NCBI GenBank assembly: GCA_013314755.1
Contig: JABUFA010000025.1
Coordinates: 1 to 52,720 of the forward strand
DNA from: Chthonomonadia bacterium
GTDB taxonomy: Bacteria > Armatimonadota > HRBIN16
DNA length: 52,720 nucleotides
Direction of reading: 5' to 3'
The notes beneath the pieces are model-generated. The model searched no databases. It worked only from the letters and a program-made list of their open reading frames with translations, and was not told where the DNA came from. This document shows, piece by piece, positions 1-7,773 of this stretch. A program made the translations under genes and the position numbers. The stretch's first letter is position 1, and every line of letters begins with the position of its first letter.

Positions 1-450
1 GTTGGAACAGCCAATGTAGCGCACCTTGCCCTGACGCACCAGGTCGTTCAGGGTACTCAGCGTCTCCTCTAAGGGGGTGTTTTCGTCCCATGCGTGTACC
101 TGGTAGAGGTCAATCACGTCGGTGTTCAGGCGGCGCAGGCTGGCTTCCACCTGTTGCTGGATGTGGTAGCGCGATAGCCCTTCGCCGTTCGGTCCCTCTG
201 CCACGCGGGCGCGCACCTTCGTGGCGATGACCACGCGGTCGCGATAGGGCTTCAGCGCCTTGCCGAGTATCTCTTCCGAGCGGCCGCCGGTGTATACGTT
301 TGCGGTATCAAAGAAGTTGATTCCCGCCTCCAGGCACCGCTCCACCATGGCGATGGAGGTGGCTTCATCCGCCTCCCCGCCGAAGGTCATACAGCCCATA
401 CACAGTTCAGAGACCCACAGACCGGTTTTGCCAAGACGTTTGTAGAGCAT
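1..450 (-). CDS. Aldo/keto reductase, C-terminus outside window
   Basis: This is the N-terminal 150 residues of an aldo/keto reductase, an NAD(P)H-dependent cytosolic oxidoreductase with a TIM barrel. The start is the ATG at 450, preceded by a strong AAAGGAGGA ribosome site. The catalytic tetrad of the family is readable: Asp48 and Tyr53 (DTANVY), Lys78 (IATKV) and His119 (YQVHAWD). The reading frame runs open to base 1 and ends in the conserved [10 protein letters not shown], so about half the usual 310-330 residues lie outside. The sequence resembles the YajO/Tas-like subgroup, but the substrate cannot be told. It is the last visible gene of a minus-strand run after the lipoate-ligase-family gene, 88 bases away. 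Confidence 0.93.
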   Translation of the reverse strand, partial: MLYKRLGKTGLWVSELCMGCMTFGGEADEATSIAMVERCLEAGINFFDTANVYTGGRSEEILGKALKPYRDRVVIATKVRARVAEGPNGEGLSRYHIQQQVEASLRRLNTDVIDLYQVHAWDENTPLEETLSTLNDLVRQGKVRYIGCSN

Positions 451-538
451 GATGGCGGCTCCTCCTTTGCAGGCAGTGTCACCTGGTGTTACATTCGCTT
501 CGCCTGACAGCAGTCGGTCTCCTGCTGTTAGCACCGCG

Positions 539-1324
539 CTATCTGCGAGAGTTCATGAGGGTCTCACCTGCCGTTTCCCCGTACCCCTCCACGAAACGGT
601 TAGCAAGGGCGAGTTCGTTCGCGCTGAGGGGGGCGGGGTTCCACTCCACGCCGAACTGTCGGGCTATTCCCGCGCAAAGCGCCTGGATCAGGGCATCCTC
701 TGCAACGCCTATCAGCGGCGAGGGGGCAGGCTCTTTCCACCCCTGCAAACAGCCTCGCAGGGCGTCGGGCAGCGGCTGGAAGGGGATGCTTATCTGTTCC
801 AGCACCACGTCCCCGCGACGATACTGTGCGCCGCCAGCCAGCTTCACCCCGTCGGGAGTGGTCAGGTCGCCGGGCAGGGCGTGGTCAAAGCAGTTGGCAG
901 AAGAGGCATGCAGGTCGCGACGGTCGGTGCGAGAGACGGGGCGAGTGTCAATACCCAGCAGGCGAAATCCCTCCGCCAGGGCGTGCACGATGCGCAGATG
1001 TACCTCCACCACGCGATGCGCTGGCATAAAAGAATGCAGGGGAGCCACCACGCTCAACGTCAGGTCATGCCCGTGTAATACCGCCTTGCCACCGGTCAGC
1101 CGCCCCACCACCTGCACGCCTCGCTCCCGGCACAGGGCGAGATTCAACGCCTTCTCCGCCTTCTGAAACCTGCCAAGCGAGACTGACGGGCTTCGCCAGC
1201 GATAGAACCGCACAGTGGGCGGCTGTTCTCCCGCCAGCACCGCCTCCAGAATGGCTTCGTCTACCGCCATGTTCCACGCGGCATCTCCTGCCTCGCTCCG
1301 CACGAGCCGCCACAGGTTCGCCAT
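539..1324 (-). CDS. Lipoate-protein ligase A / octanoyltransferase LipM family
   Basis: A 261-residue member of the biotin/lipoate A/B ligase family, which attaches lipoate or octanoate to lipoyl domains such as GcvH. Visible motifs are [16 protein letters not shown] (residues 74-89), where the family has RRxTGGxxVxH, and [14 protein letters not shown] with Cys145, matching the position of the catalytic cysteine of LipM-type octanoyltransferases. [10 protein letters not shown] follows with Lys161. Cys145 plus Lys161 favours a LipM/LplA-like transferase, but ligase and transferase cannot be separated here. It starts 6 bases after the gcvPB stop, so the two are probably cotranscribed, which fits a role in lipoylating the glycine cleavage H protein. 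Confidence 0.85.
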   Translation of the reverse strand: MANLWRLVRSEAGDAAWNMAVDEAILEAVLAGEQPPTVRFYRWRSPSVSLGRFQKAEKALNLALCRERGVQVVGRLTGGKAVLHGHDLTLSVVAPLHSFMPAHRVVEVHLRIVHALAEGFRLLGIDTRPVSRTDRRDLHASSANCFDHALPGDLTTPDGVKLAGGAQYRRGDVVLEQISIPFQPLPDALRGCLQGWKEPAPSPLIGVAEDALIQALCAGIARQFGVEWNPAPLSANELALANRFVEGYGETAGETLMNSRR

Positions 1325-1330
1325 CAGGCG

Positions 1331-2782
1331 TCAGCCTCTCCAGCAGACACACAGCTCCTTTGCCGCTTTCGCCTCGTCCAGCCGGCGTACCGGGGTATGA
1401 TGTGGAGCCTCGTGAAGCAGCTCCGGGTGCTCGCGGGCTTCCTCGGCAATCCGGTGTAGTGCCTCAATGAAGGCGTCCAGCGTCTCCACGCTTTCGGTTT
1501 CGGTCGGCTCAATCATCAGCGCTTCGGGCACAATCAGCGGGAAGTACATGGTGGGCGGATGGAAGCCGTAATCAATCAGTCGCTTGGCGATGTCCAGGGC
1601 GCGCACGCCGTATTCGGTTTTGAAGCGCTGCGCCGTCAGCACGCACTCGTGCATGCACATCCGGTCGTAGGCGGCGGGCAAGATGTCCTGCAGTTTCACG
1701 CGCAGGTAGTTGGCGTTCAGCACCGCGTGTTCGGCGACCGCGCGAAGCCCTTCCGCGCCCAGCGTGCGAATATAGGCATACGCCCGGACGGCGTTCAAGA
1801 AGTTGCCATAAAACGAGTGGATGCGCCCGATGCTCTGAGGGCGGTCGGTCTCCAGCGCGAAACTGCCATCGGGTCGGCGGACGAGCACCGGCACGGGCAG
1901 GTATGGCTCCAGGAAGGCTTTCACGGCGATGGCGCCCGCTCCCGGTCCGCCCCCTCCGTGCGGGGTGGAGAAGGTCTTGTGCAGATTGAAGTGCACGGCG
2001 TCAAAGCCCATATCGCCCGGGCGAGCAATGCCCAGCAGGGCGTTCATGTTCGCTCCGTCGCAGTATACCAGCCCTCCGGCAGCGTGCACCACCTCGCACA
2101 CCTCGCGCACGTGCGTTTCAAACAAGCCCAGCGTGTTCGGGTTGGTCAGCATCAAGCCGACCGTGTCCGCTCCGACTGCTTCCTGTAACGCATGCAGGTC
2201 GATACAGCCGCGCTCGTCGGAGGGGAGGGTACGCACCGTAAAACCGCACGACGCAGCGGAGGCAGGGTTCGTACCATGCGCCGAATCGGGCACAAGCACC
2301 ACCTTGCGCCGGTCGGCTTCGCCGCGGCTGGCGTGGTATGCCTTGAAAATCATCAGGCTGAGGATTTCGCCGTGTGCGCCCGCTGCGGGTTGGAGGGTAA
2401 CCGCGTCCATGCCCGCGATTTCGCCCAGATACTGCTGAAGTTCCCACAATAGCTGAAGCGCGCCCTGCACGGTAGATTCGGGTTGCAGGGGATGCAGGTG
2501 GGCGAAACCGGGCAGTGCGGCGACCTTCTCATGGACGCGGGGGTTATACTTCATCGTGCAGGAACCGAGCGGATAAAAGCCGATTTCTATCCCGTAATTA
2601 CGCTGAGAGAGGCGTACGTAGTGACGCATTACCTCCAGTTCGCTCACTTCCGGCAGGGGCAGGTCCTCTCGCAGGTTCTCTGCGCCCAGCAGGTCTTCTA
2701 TCAGGCGCTCCGGAACATCGCACTCTGGCAGGTTCGCCCCACACCTGCCGGGCGAGGACATCTCATAAATCAACGGTTCCAT
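1331..2782 (-). CDS. gcvPB: Glycine dehydrogenase (decarboxylating) subunit 2
   Basis: This is the PLP-bearing half of the split P protein of the glycine cleavage system. With GcvPA it decarboxylates glycine and passes aminomethyl to lipoylated GcvH. From the ATG at 2782 it is 483 residues, the normal size. The PLP lysine is Lys269 in [25 protein letters not shown] (73-81) and [10 protein letters not shown] (166-175) are also family hallmarks. A longer frame goes up to 2848, but 2782 has a GGAG ribosome site 8-9 bases upstream and the earlier ATG at 2797 has none. gcvPA, gcvT and gcvH are not in this window. The gene stands first in its unit after a 390-base repeat-rich gap, with the lipoate-ligase-family gene downstream. 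Confidence 0.95.
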   Translation of the reverse strand: MEPLIYEMSSPGRCGANLPECDVPERLIEDLLGAENLREDLPLPEVSELEVMRHYVRLSQRNYGIEIGFYPLGSCTMKYNPRVHEKVAALPGFAHLHPLQPESTVQGALQLLWELQQYLGEIAGMDAVTLQPAAGAHGEILSLMIFKAYHASRGEADRRKVVLVPDSAHGTNPASAASCGFTVRTLPSDERGCIDLHALQEAVGADTVGLMLTNPNTLGLFETHVREVCEVVHAAGGLVYCDGANMNALLGIARPGDMGFDAVHFNLHKTFSTPHGGGGPGAGAIAVKAFLEPYLPVPVLVRRPDGSFALETDRPQSIGRIHSFYGNFLNAVRAYAYIRTLGAEGLRAVAEHAVLNANYLRVKLQDILPAAYDRMCMHECVLTAQRFKTEYGVRALDIAKRLIDYGFHPPTMYFPLIVPEALMIEPTETESVETLDAFIEALHRIAEEAREHPELLHEAPHHTPVRRLDEAKAAKELCVCWRG

Positions 2783-2898
2783 ACTCAATAACTCCATTTT
2801 CAACGGTCTGCTATCTGTATGATAACATATCCTCCCTTGAAGAGACAATTGGTAGAGATAACCCTGCGGATGGAGGTTGCGGGCTACTTTGGACCCTT

Positions 2899-2916
2899 AA
2901 CCTGCTTGAGCAGGTT
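2899..2916. repeat. Short perfect inverted repeat
   Basis: AACCTGCT and AGCAGGTT form an 8-bp stem around a 2-base loop. It lies in the 390-base gap between gcvPB and the small membrane protein gene and is part of the cluster of hairpin-forming repeats there. No T tract follows, so it is not a convincing terminator. Confidence 0.5.
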
Positions 2917-2925
2917 TGGTCAAGA

Positions 2926-2948
2926 GTAGCCTGCGATTTCCAATCGCA
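2926..2948 (-). repeat. Dispersed hairpin repeat, copy 1
   Basis: On the minus strand this reads GCGATT-GGA-AATCGC followed by AGGCTAC. A 6-bp stem closes a 3-base loop and is followed by a conserved 7-base tail. The same layout recurs at 2978-2999, 3075-3096 and 22042-22063 with compensating stem changes. Confidence 0.7.
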
Positions 2949-2977
2949 AGGTTGGGGTAAAGGGGAAATGTGTCCCA

Positions 2978-2999
2978 GCAACTGGAAGTTGCGGGCTAC
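2978..2999 (+). repeat. Dispersed hairpin repeat, copy 2
   Basis: This reads GCAACT-GGA-AGTTGC followed by GGGCTAC. Compared with the copy at 2926-2948, two stem positions changed on both sides so that pairing is kept. A degraded, poorly paired copy may sit just upstream around 2868-2886, where only GGTTGCGGGCTAC is clear. Confidence 0.7.
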
Positions 3000-3008
3000 C
3001 CATGACAA

Positions 3009-3025
3009 AGCCCCCTGCGGGGGCT
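3009..3025. repeat. GC-rich perfect hairpin
   Basis: AGCCCCC and GGGGGCT pair perfectly around a TGC loop. On the minus strand the stem is followed by TTTGTC, a weak T tract. It may act as a terminator for transcripts approaching gcvPB or simply be part of the repeat cluster. Confidence 0.5.
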
Positions 3026-3030
3026 GAATT

Positions 3031-3055
3031 GCTGAAGCATGGCTTCAGCACTCCA
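3031..3055 (+). repeat. GCTGAAGC palindromic repeat, copy 1
   Basis: GCTGAAGC-ATG-GCTTCAGC is a perfect 8-bp stem with a 3-base loop, followed by ACTCCA. The same element with the same ACTCCA flank occurs twice at 22071-22142, about 19 kb away, so it is a dispersed element and not a gene-specific site. Confidence 0.7.
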
Positions 3056-3074
3056 TAAGCAGGTTTTGTTCTGT

Positions 3075-3096
3075 GTAGCCTGCGATTTCCAATCGT
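3075..3096 (-). repeat. Dispersed hairpin repeat, copy 3
   Basis: This is nearly identical to the copy at 2926-2948 and in the same orientation. GTAGCC is followed by TGCGATT-TCC-AATCGT, the last pair being a G-T wobble. It lies 75 bases upstream of the small membrane protein gene. Confidence 0.7.
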
Positions 3097-3173
3097 AAGG
3101 GGGAAGCGTTCTTGCGAACCTGCCTGTTTTTTTGCTAACATATACCCGTTGAAAATACCGGACAGGGATTGGG

Positions 3174-3503
3174 ATGAAGATAAGAGGAGACTGGATAGGT
3201 CGTCTGCTGGGTATCGCGGTGTTTCTGCTGGGCGTTGGTGTGCTGTGGATTGTCTTTCGTGAGGCACACCAGATGTTTACCGAACCCCTTCCCTCCGCCG
3301 AGAAGTCTCTGCCGAAACTGGGGCAAATCGGGATAGACGTGCTGAAGAAGCTGGGCGTGCTGGTGGTGATGACTGTTGCGGGCTCGCTGATTGCGAATAA
3401 AGGGGTGCAGATGTATTTCGCCGCGTTAGGGGTTGCCCCTGCCAAATCACTGGAAAAGGTCGCTGCCGAATCGGGTTCCTCTTCTGAGCAGAAGGGTGAG
3501 TAG
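3174..3503 (+). CDS. Small membrane protein, function unknown
   Basis: I do not recognise this 109-residue protein. Residues 9-28 (GRLLGIAVFLLGVGVLWIVF) form a clear membrane segment and residues 59-70 (KLGVLVVMTVAG) a second, shorter hydrophobic stretch. The tail (SLEKVAAESGSSSEQKGE) is polar. A hairpin over both segments in the inner membrane is likely. The ATG at 3174 has only a weak GGGA site upstream. The gene is isolated between the repeat cluster and the convergent PEP-CTERM gene, with a 13-bp hairpin directly after its stop. Composition matches the neighbours. Confidence 0.65.
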   Translation: MKIRGDWIGRLLGIAVFLLGVGVLWIVFREAHQMFTEPLPSAEKSLPKLGQIGIDVLKKLGVLVVMTVAGSLIANKGVQMYFAALGVAPAKSLEKVAAESGSSSEQKGE

Positions 3504-3533
3504 AGGTCTGGGGTACTGGCGTACCCCAGACCT
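3504..3533. terminator. Bidirectional hairpin between convergent genes
   Basis: AGGTCTGGGGTAC and its exact complement form a 13-bp stem around TGGC. It lies between two converging stop codons (3503 and 3542). The long GC-rich stem suggests a shared terminator, although no T tract follows on either strand. Confidence 0.65.
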
Positions 3534-3541
3534 GAGCAGTG

Positions 3542-4264
3542 CTAAGCAGTTCTCCGCCGTCGCCACAGGATGCCTGCTACCCCGATTGCCAGCGCGGTAA
3601 TCGAGGCGGGTTCGGGCACGGGCACAAGGTCCAGCGTCAGGGTCGGTCCCGCCAAACTGCTGTGTGAGTAGCCGGCATAGGTTGCTGCCACGGCATCATC
3701 GGCGGGTGAGACCACTATACGGATAGTGCCACCGCTGTTCAGCTGGCTGATCAGGTAGCTCTTCGCTTCTGGAGTCAACGACAGGGTGTGCTCGAAGATG
3801 GTTCCATCCGCCGTTGGCGTGTAGATTCCCGAACCCAGGTAGTAGCGGGGTTGCAGTTGCGCCCCCAGTCCGTTGGGCAGGTCGGTTGCGTTCCATTTCA
3901 GCGGCGGGGGAGTGCCAGGGTCAATGCTGGTGGTTGTGTCCTTCGTCAGCCAGATGTTGATACCGCCCGCCGCGCTGAACGCAGCACGGTCTTCGGTAAG
4001 TATCAGACGGATGCCTGTGATGTCCGCCACAGGCAGGGTCAACCCGAAGTTACTGGCGTTGAAATCTGCCACACCGAAGCTGGCGAACTGTCCGTTGTTG
4101 TTGCCTTCGATGTTGAAGAAGTTTTTGCCTGCACTGCCTGTGCGCGGTCCGGCAGGCTGTACTGTGGCGTTGTTTACTGCCTCTGCGCTCACCGTTAACT
4201 GCGCATGTGCCCCGGCAACAAGGGCGAGCAACAGCGAAACGGCAAGCACGATGCGAACTCGCAT
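3542..4264 (-). CDS. PEP-CTERM sorting-domain protein
   Basis: A secreted protein of 240 residues. The N-terminus (MRVRIVLAVSLLLALVAGAHA) is a signal peptide with an AHA-Q cleavage site. The C-terminus has PVPEPASITALAIGVAGI followed by WRRRRTA, the proline-glutamate-proline motif, membrane helix and basic tail that exosortase recognises in the PEP-CTERM system. The middle is a beta-rich region without a recognised domain. The ATG at 4264 is chosen because AAAGGAGGA lies 8 bases upstream, while an in-frame codon at 4303 has no such site. No exosortase gene is in the window. It stands alone on its strand and has its own extended -10 promoter. Confidence 0.88.
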   Translation of the reverse strand: MRVRIVLAVSLLLALVAGAHAQLTVSAEAVNNATVQPAGPRTGSAGKNFFNIEGNNNGQFASFGVADFNASNFGLTLPVADITGIRLILTEDRAAFSAAGGINIWLTKDTTTSIDPGTPPPLKWNATDLPNGLGAQLQPRYYLGSGIYTPTADGTIFEHTLSLTPEAKSYLISQLNSGGTIRIVVSPADDAVAATYAGYSHSSLAGPTLTLDLVPVPEPASITALAIGVAGILWRRRRTA

Positions 4265-4301
4265 CCCAGCGTCCTCCTTTCCCGAATGGATTGACACCGC
4301 C

Positions 4302-4307
4302 ATTATA
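4302..4307 (-). promoter_or_regulatory. Extended -10 promoter for the PEP-CTERM gene
   Basis: On the minus strand the sequence reads TGGTATAAT, a perfect TATAAT with an upstream TGn extension, 38 bases before the ATG at 4264. The -35 region is weak (TTACTT at a 16-base spacing), as is common for extended -10 promoters. Confidence 0.6.
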
Positions 4308-4519
4308 CCACTGCCCTCGTTAAAAGTAATTATGGAGGTGCGATGCCAAATCCTGCTGTATCACTGCCCCGCTGGCTGGCATCCAAATCGGTTACCAATG
4401 GCAACTACTGGCAAATTGGGGTACACTGAATACGGTACCAGCGACCGGGCTCGGCGCAAATGGGAGCAACTGCAGGCACGGTTGCTGCGTCTTACATGGT
4501 GAAGGAGGGCGGTTCGTCG

Positions 4520-4801
4520 ATGCCTGTGGAAGAAAAAGAGGCGGTAGAGACCATCCGCGTCCAGCTCAACTTTCCTCTGGAGCGGGTGAAAGAACCCATC
4601 GTATACCGGCTGGTCAAGGACTTTGACCTGATACCCAACATCCGCCGGGCGAACATCGACCCGCACATCGGCGGCTTCGTGTTCCTGGAGCTCACCGGCT
4701 CGTCGGCACAACTGCATCGTGCCATCGAGTTTCTGAAAGAACAGGGCATTACAGTCAGCACCATCGGGGTCAACGGCGCCGAAGAGTGGGTGGTAGGATG
4801 A
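4520..4801 (+). CDS. NIL-domain protein
   Basis: A 93-residue cytosolic protein made almost entirely of a NIL domain, the ferredoxin-like fold found at the C-terminus of methionine ABC ATPases (MetN) and in homocysteine-synthesis proteins, where it senses or binds sulfur amino acids. The sequence VQLNFPLERVKEPIVYRLV, IGGFVFLELTGS and FLKEQGITV follows the domain pattern. The start at 4520 is preferred because AAGGAGGG lies 10 bases upstream. Its stop overlaps the metX start (ATGA), so it is translationally coupled to a methionine-pathway gene. That supports a regulatory or carrier role in methionine synthesis, though this is inference. Confidence 0.82.
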   Translation: MPVEEKEAVETIRVQLNFPLERVKEPIVYRLVKDFDLIPNIRRANIDPHIGGFVFLELTGSSAQLHRAIEFLKEQGITVSTIGVNGAEEWVVG

Positions 4802-5994
4802 GCACCGAGTCCGCAGCGTACCTGTTGCCGGTGGAGGAGGATGAAGCGGTTGCCTCGGTGGGCGAAAACATTGTGAAGCACTTCTTCACCTTCGCTTCAC
4901 CCGAGGAGCCGTTCATTCTGGAAAACCGCCAGACCCTGCCGCGCGTGGACGTAGCCTACGAGGTGTACGGCGAGCTGAACGCCGCGCGCGACAACGCGAT
5001 TCTGGTGCTTCATGGGCTAACGGGCAGCTCGCACGCAGCGGGCAAATACGCTCCCTACAACCGCACGGTCGGCTACTGGGACGGGCTTATCGGTCCGGGC
5101 AAGGTGTTCGACACCGAGAAGTACTGCGTCATCGCGCCGAACGTGCTGGGAAGCTGTCGGGGGAGCACCGGTCCGGCGTCCATCGACCCGCGCACGGGCA
5201 AGCCCTACGGTCTGCGCTTTCCGATAGTGACCATCCGCGACATGGTGCGCGTGCAGAAGGTGTTGCTGGACCATCTGGGCGTGCGTCGGCTCAAACTGGT
5301 GACCGGCGGCTCGATGGGCGGGATGCAAGCGCTGGAGTGGGCGGTGATGTATCCTGATTTCATGGACGCGGTGGCGCCTATCGCCTGCAGCGCGCGTCTG
5401 TCGGCTCAGGCTATCGCCTTCAACGAGGTGGGCAGGCGAGCGATTATGCTCGACCCCAACTGGCGCAAGGGGGAGTATTACGAGGATGGGCAGTCCCCGC
5501 GTCAGGGGCTTGCGCTCGCGCGGATGATAGGAACCATCACCTATCTTTCCGACGAGATTATGCAGCAAGTGTTCGGGCGCAAGCCTGCCAGCGAGGAGAG
5601 CGCGCTGGAGCATGACTTACATGCCCGCTTTGACGTAGAGCGCTACCTGCACGAGGAGGGGGAGAAGCTGCTCAAGCGCGATTTCGACGCGAACAGCTAT
5701 CTCTACCTGACCAAGGCGATGGACCTGCACGACATCAGCCGCGGCTATGCCAGTCTGGAGGAGGCTCTCAGCCGCATTCAGGCGCGTGTTCTGCTCATCT
5801 CGATACGCTCCGACATTCTGTTCCCGCCCTATGTGATGCGCGAAATCCACGAGATGTTGAAACGATTGGGCAAGCGTTCGGAGTATTTCGAGATGGATTC
5901 CGCCTACGGGCACGATGCGTTTCTGGTGGAGTATCGCAAAATGATACCGCCCCTTCGCCATCTTATGCAGCAACTGGAGGAAGAGTGCGAATGA
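4798..5994 (+). CDS. metX: Homoserine O-acetyltransferase
   Basis: A 398-residue alpha/beta-hydrolase of the MetX family, which acylates homoserine in the first committed step of methionine synthesis. The catalytic triad is visible: Ser172 in [11 protein letters not shown], Asp339 in [10 protein letters not shown] and His372 in YGHDAFLVE. The oxyanion region [12 protein letters not shown] (71-82) and [12 protein letters not shown] (115-126) are typical. Some MetX proteins use succinyl-CoA, and sequence reading alone does not settle the acyl donor. The start at 4798 overlaps the NIL gene stop and the stop overlaps the ABC ATPase start, so the three genes form one coupled unit. Confidence 0.93.
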   Translation: MSTESAAYLLPVEEDEAVASVGENIVKHFFTFASPEEPFILENRQTLPRVDVAYEVYGELNAARDNAILVLHGLTGSSHAAGKYAPYNRTVGYWDGLIGPGKVFDTEKYCVIAPNVLGSCRGSTGPASIDPRTGKPYGLRFPIVTIRDMVRVQKVLLDHLGVRRLKLVTGGSMGGMQALEWAVMYPDFMDAVAPIACSARLSAQAIAFNEVGRRAIMLDPNWRKGEYYEDGQSPRQGLALARMIGTITYLSDEIMQQVFGRKPASEESALEHDLHARFDVERYLHEEGEKLLKRDFDANSYLYLTKAMDLHDISRGYASLEEALSRIQARVLLISIRSDILFPPYVMREIHEMLKRLGKRSEYFEMDSAYGHDAFLVEYRKMIPPLRHLMQQLEEECE

Positions 5995-6755
5995 CACCGG
6001 TTATTGAGGTTCAAGACGTACACAAGACGTACATTCTGGGCAAGACCCACGTGCACGCTCTGCGCGGGGTGTCCCTGAAGGTCTACCCGGGCGAGTTCGT
6101 GGCGATTATGGGACCGTCGGGGTCGGGTAAGTCCACCTTTATGAACATCATCGGATGTCTGGACCGCCCGACGCACGGTTCGTATCGTCTGGACGGCATT
6201 GAGGTTGCCCGGCTCAACGACAACCAGCTGGCGGAGATACGCAACCGCAAAATTGGGTTCGTGTTCCAACAGTTCAACCTGTTGCCACGGACCACCGCCC
6301 TGCGCAATGTGGAACTGCCCCTGCTGTATAATGGGCGGTTTCGCGACCGCCACGAACGCGCCAAACAGGCGCTGGAGGCGGTTGGGCTGGGGCATCGTAT
6401 CAACTCGCGCCCGAACGAACTGTCGGGTGGCGAGCAACAGCGTGTGGCGATTGCCCGTGCGCTGGTGAATGACCCGGCGGTCATCCTGGCAGACGAGCCA
6501 ACAGGCAACCTGGACAGCCGCCGCGGCGAAGAGATTATGGCCATTTTCCAGAAGCTGAACGATGAGGGCAAGGTGATTGTGCTGGTCACGCACGAGTGGG
6601 ACATTGCTCGCCATGCGAAGCGTATCGTGCGCTTCCGCGACGGCAAAATCGTGGGCGACGAGCCGGTGACCGAGCGGCTGATCGCCGAGGAGATTCTGAA
6701 GACGCTCCCGGCGGCAACCGACGAAGACGAAGAGGAGGAGATGGTGACGGCATAA
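5991..6755 (+). CDS. ABC transporter ATP-binding protein, MacB/LolD-like
   Basis: A 254-residue ATPase with Walker [10 protein letters not shown] (41-49), Q-loop [10 protein letters not shown] (90-99), signature LSGGEQQR (144-151), Walker B VILADEP with Glu169, and the switch histidine in VTHEWD. The sequence is of the MacB/LolD/FtsE type, which works with two FtsX-like permeases in lipoprotein release or macrolide and peptide export. No permease gene lies next to it: the ATGA-coupled upstream gene is metX and the next gene is a NYN protein. The acidic tail (DEDEEEEM) is unusual. Its partner must be encoded elsewhere. Its link to methionine genes may be a matter of position only. Confidence 0.9.
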   Translation: MTPVIEVQDVHKTYILGKTHVHALRGVSLKVYPGEFVAIMGPSGSGKSTFMNIIGCLDRPTHGSYRLDGIEVARLNDNQLAEIRNRKIGFVFQQFNLLPRTTALRNVELPLLYNGRFRDRHERAKQALEAVGLGHRINSRPNELSGGEQQRVAIARALVNDPAVILADEPTGNLDSRRGEEIMAIFQKLNDEGKVIVLVTHEWDIARHAKRIVRFRDGKIVGDEPVTERLIAEEILKTLPAATDEDEEEEMVTA

Positions 6756-6894
6756 TGGGGCATGGTATGTGAACGGTGAAGACATTTCTGGAGGCAAGCG
6801 AGCTGTCCGTCCGCACGAGAAAGGCACGAGCGGACTGGTGCACGCCTGGAGGCGTGCAGAGCGAGTCGTTTCCGGGCGAGAGGAGGTGCGCCCT

Positions 6895-7413
6895 GTGGAG
6901 AGAATTGCGATATTCATTGACGGTCCCAACCTGACCTACACCATGCAGCAGCTGGGCTGGGATGTGGATTTCGGGAAACTGTTGCGTTACTTCTCGCGAG
7001 GCGGCAGGTTACTGCGCGCATTCTACTATGCGTCGCGTCGGGAAGGCGAGTTCGACCCGATGCTGAGCTTTTTGGACTACCTGGATTACAACGGCTACAC
7101 GGTGGTTACCAAACCGCAGAAGCGGTACTATAATCCCGCCACCGCGCAGTACGAGATTAAAGGCAATATGGATATCGAACTCGCCATTGATATGCTCCTG
7201 CTGGCGGACTATATCGACCGTGCGGTGCTGTTCAGCGGGGATGGCGACTTCCGGCGGCTGGTGGAAGCGGTACAGATGAAAGGCGTGCGCGTGGTGGTGG
7301 TCAGCACTATCCGCACGCTCTCACCGATGATTGCCGATGAACTGCGCCGGCAGGCGGACGAGTTTGTCGACCTCGCGGACGAAGAAGTGAAACGCGAAAT
7401 CATTCGCGCTTGA
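6895..7413 (+). CDS. NYN domain (LabA/DUF88-type) protein
   Basis: A 172-residue protein of the NYN family, a PIN-like fold with predicted metal-dependent RNase activity. Conserved acidic residues sit where the family has them: Asp9 in IFIDGPNL, Asp93 and Asp99 in GNMDIELAIDML, and Asp116 and Asp118 in LFSGDGDF. The GTG at 6895 is chosen as start because AGGAGGT lies 7 bases upstream. An in-frame ATG at 6769 would add a 42-residue extension without homology-like features. It is followed after 8 bases by a small membrane protein gene. The RNA target is unknown. Confidence 0.88.
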   Translation: MERIAIFIDGPNLTYTMQQLGWDVDFGKLLRYFSRGGRLLRAFYYASRREGEFDPMLSFLDYLDYNGYTVVTKPQKRYYNPATAQYEIKGNMDIELAIDMLLLADYIDRAVLFSGDGDFRRLVEAVQMKGVRVVVVSTIRTLSPMIADELRRQADEFVDLADEEVKREIIRA

Positions 7414-7421
7414 GGTAATCC

Positions 7422-7625
7422 ATGACCCGTACAGGGCGCTGGCGTTATCTGATGCGAGGCGTTGTGTGGACCCTCGTCATAGGGGGGATTTTGCTGTATA
7501 TCCCCCTGCCCCTGTTGCCTGCCAGCGTTCTGGGTTACCGACAGGCTCTGGTGACGTTTGGTATCGTGGTGGCGCTGGGTAAACTGCTCTACGATACGCT
7601 GTTCTACGACCACTACTGGCCCTGA
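7422..7625 (+). CDS. Small membrane protein, function unknown
   Basis: I do not recognise this 67-residue protein. It has two hydrophobic segments, around residues 14-33 (VVWTLVIGGILLYIPLPLLP) and 42-59, with basic residues at the N-terminus (TRTGRWRYLMR), giving a probable two-helix inner-membrane protein with both ends in the cytosol. A TGAGGT ribosome site lies just before the ATG and overlaps the stop of the NYN gene upstream, so the pair is probably coexpressed. Confidence 0.6.
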   Translation: MTRTGRWRYLMRGVVWTLVIGGILLYIPLPLLPASVLGYRQALVTFGIVVALGKLLYDTLFYDHYWP

Positions 7626-7708
7626 AAAGCCCTGCTGGACAACGGGAGAGGGGTCGGCTCACCGGGAGGTTCGTCCTCCATCCTTGCCCAAAGTATCCGC
7701 AAAATACA

Positions 7709-7737
7709 TTGACCCCTGCGCCAATTGCGAGTAAACT
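7709..7737 (+). promoter_or_regulatory. Sigma-70-type promoter of the asd-lon operon
   Basis: TTGACC and TAAACT are separated by 17 bases, 37 bases upstream of the asd start. This is the only good promoter seen before the close-packed run asd-dapA-rnj-TPR-hsp20-lon. Confidence 0.55.
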
Positions 7738-7773
7738 ATAAGAAAATATCCCGCGTTTGAGGTAGAGCAGTCT

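Noticed and set aside
3031-3055. Terminator of a local gene
   Set aside because: The palindrome recurs with the same flanks 19 kb away and has no T tract, so it is a dispersed repeat.
5991-6755. MetN methionine importer ATPase because of the NIL gene upstream
   Set aside because: The sequence is of MacB/LolD type and has no C-terminal NIL domain; no MetI or MetQ gene follows.
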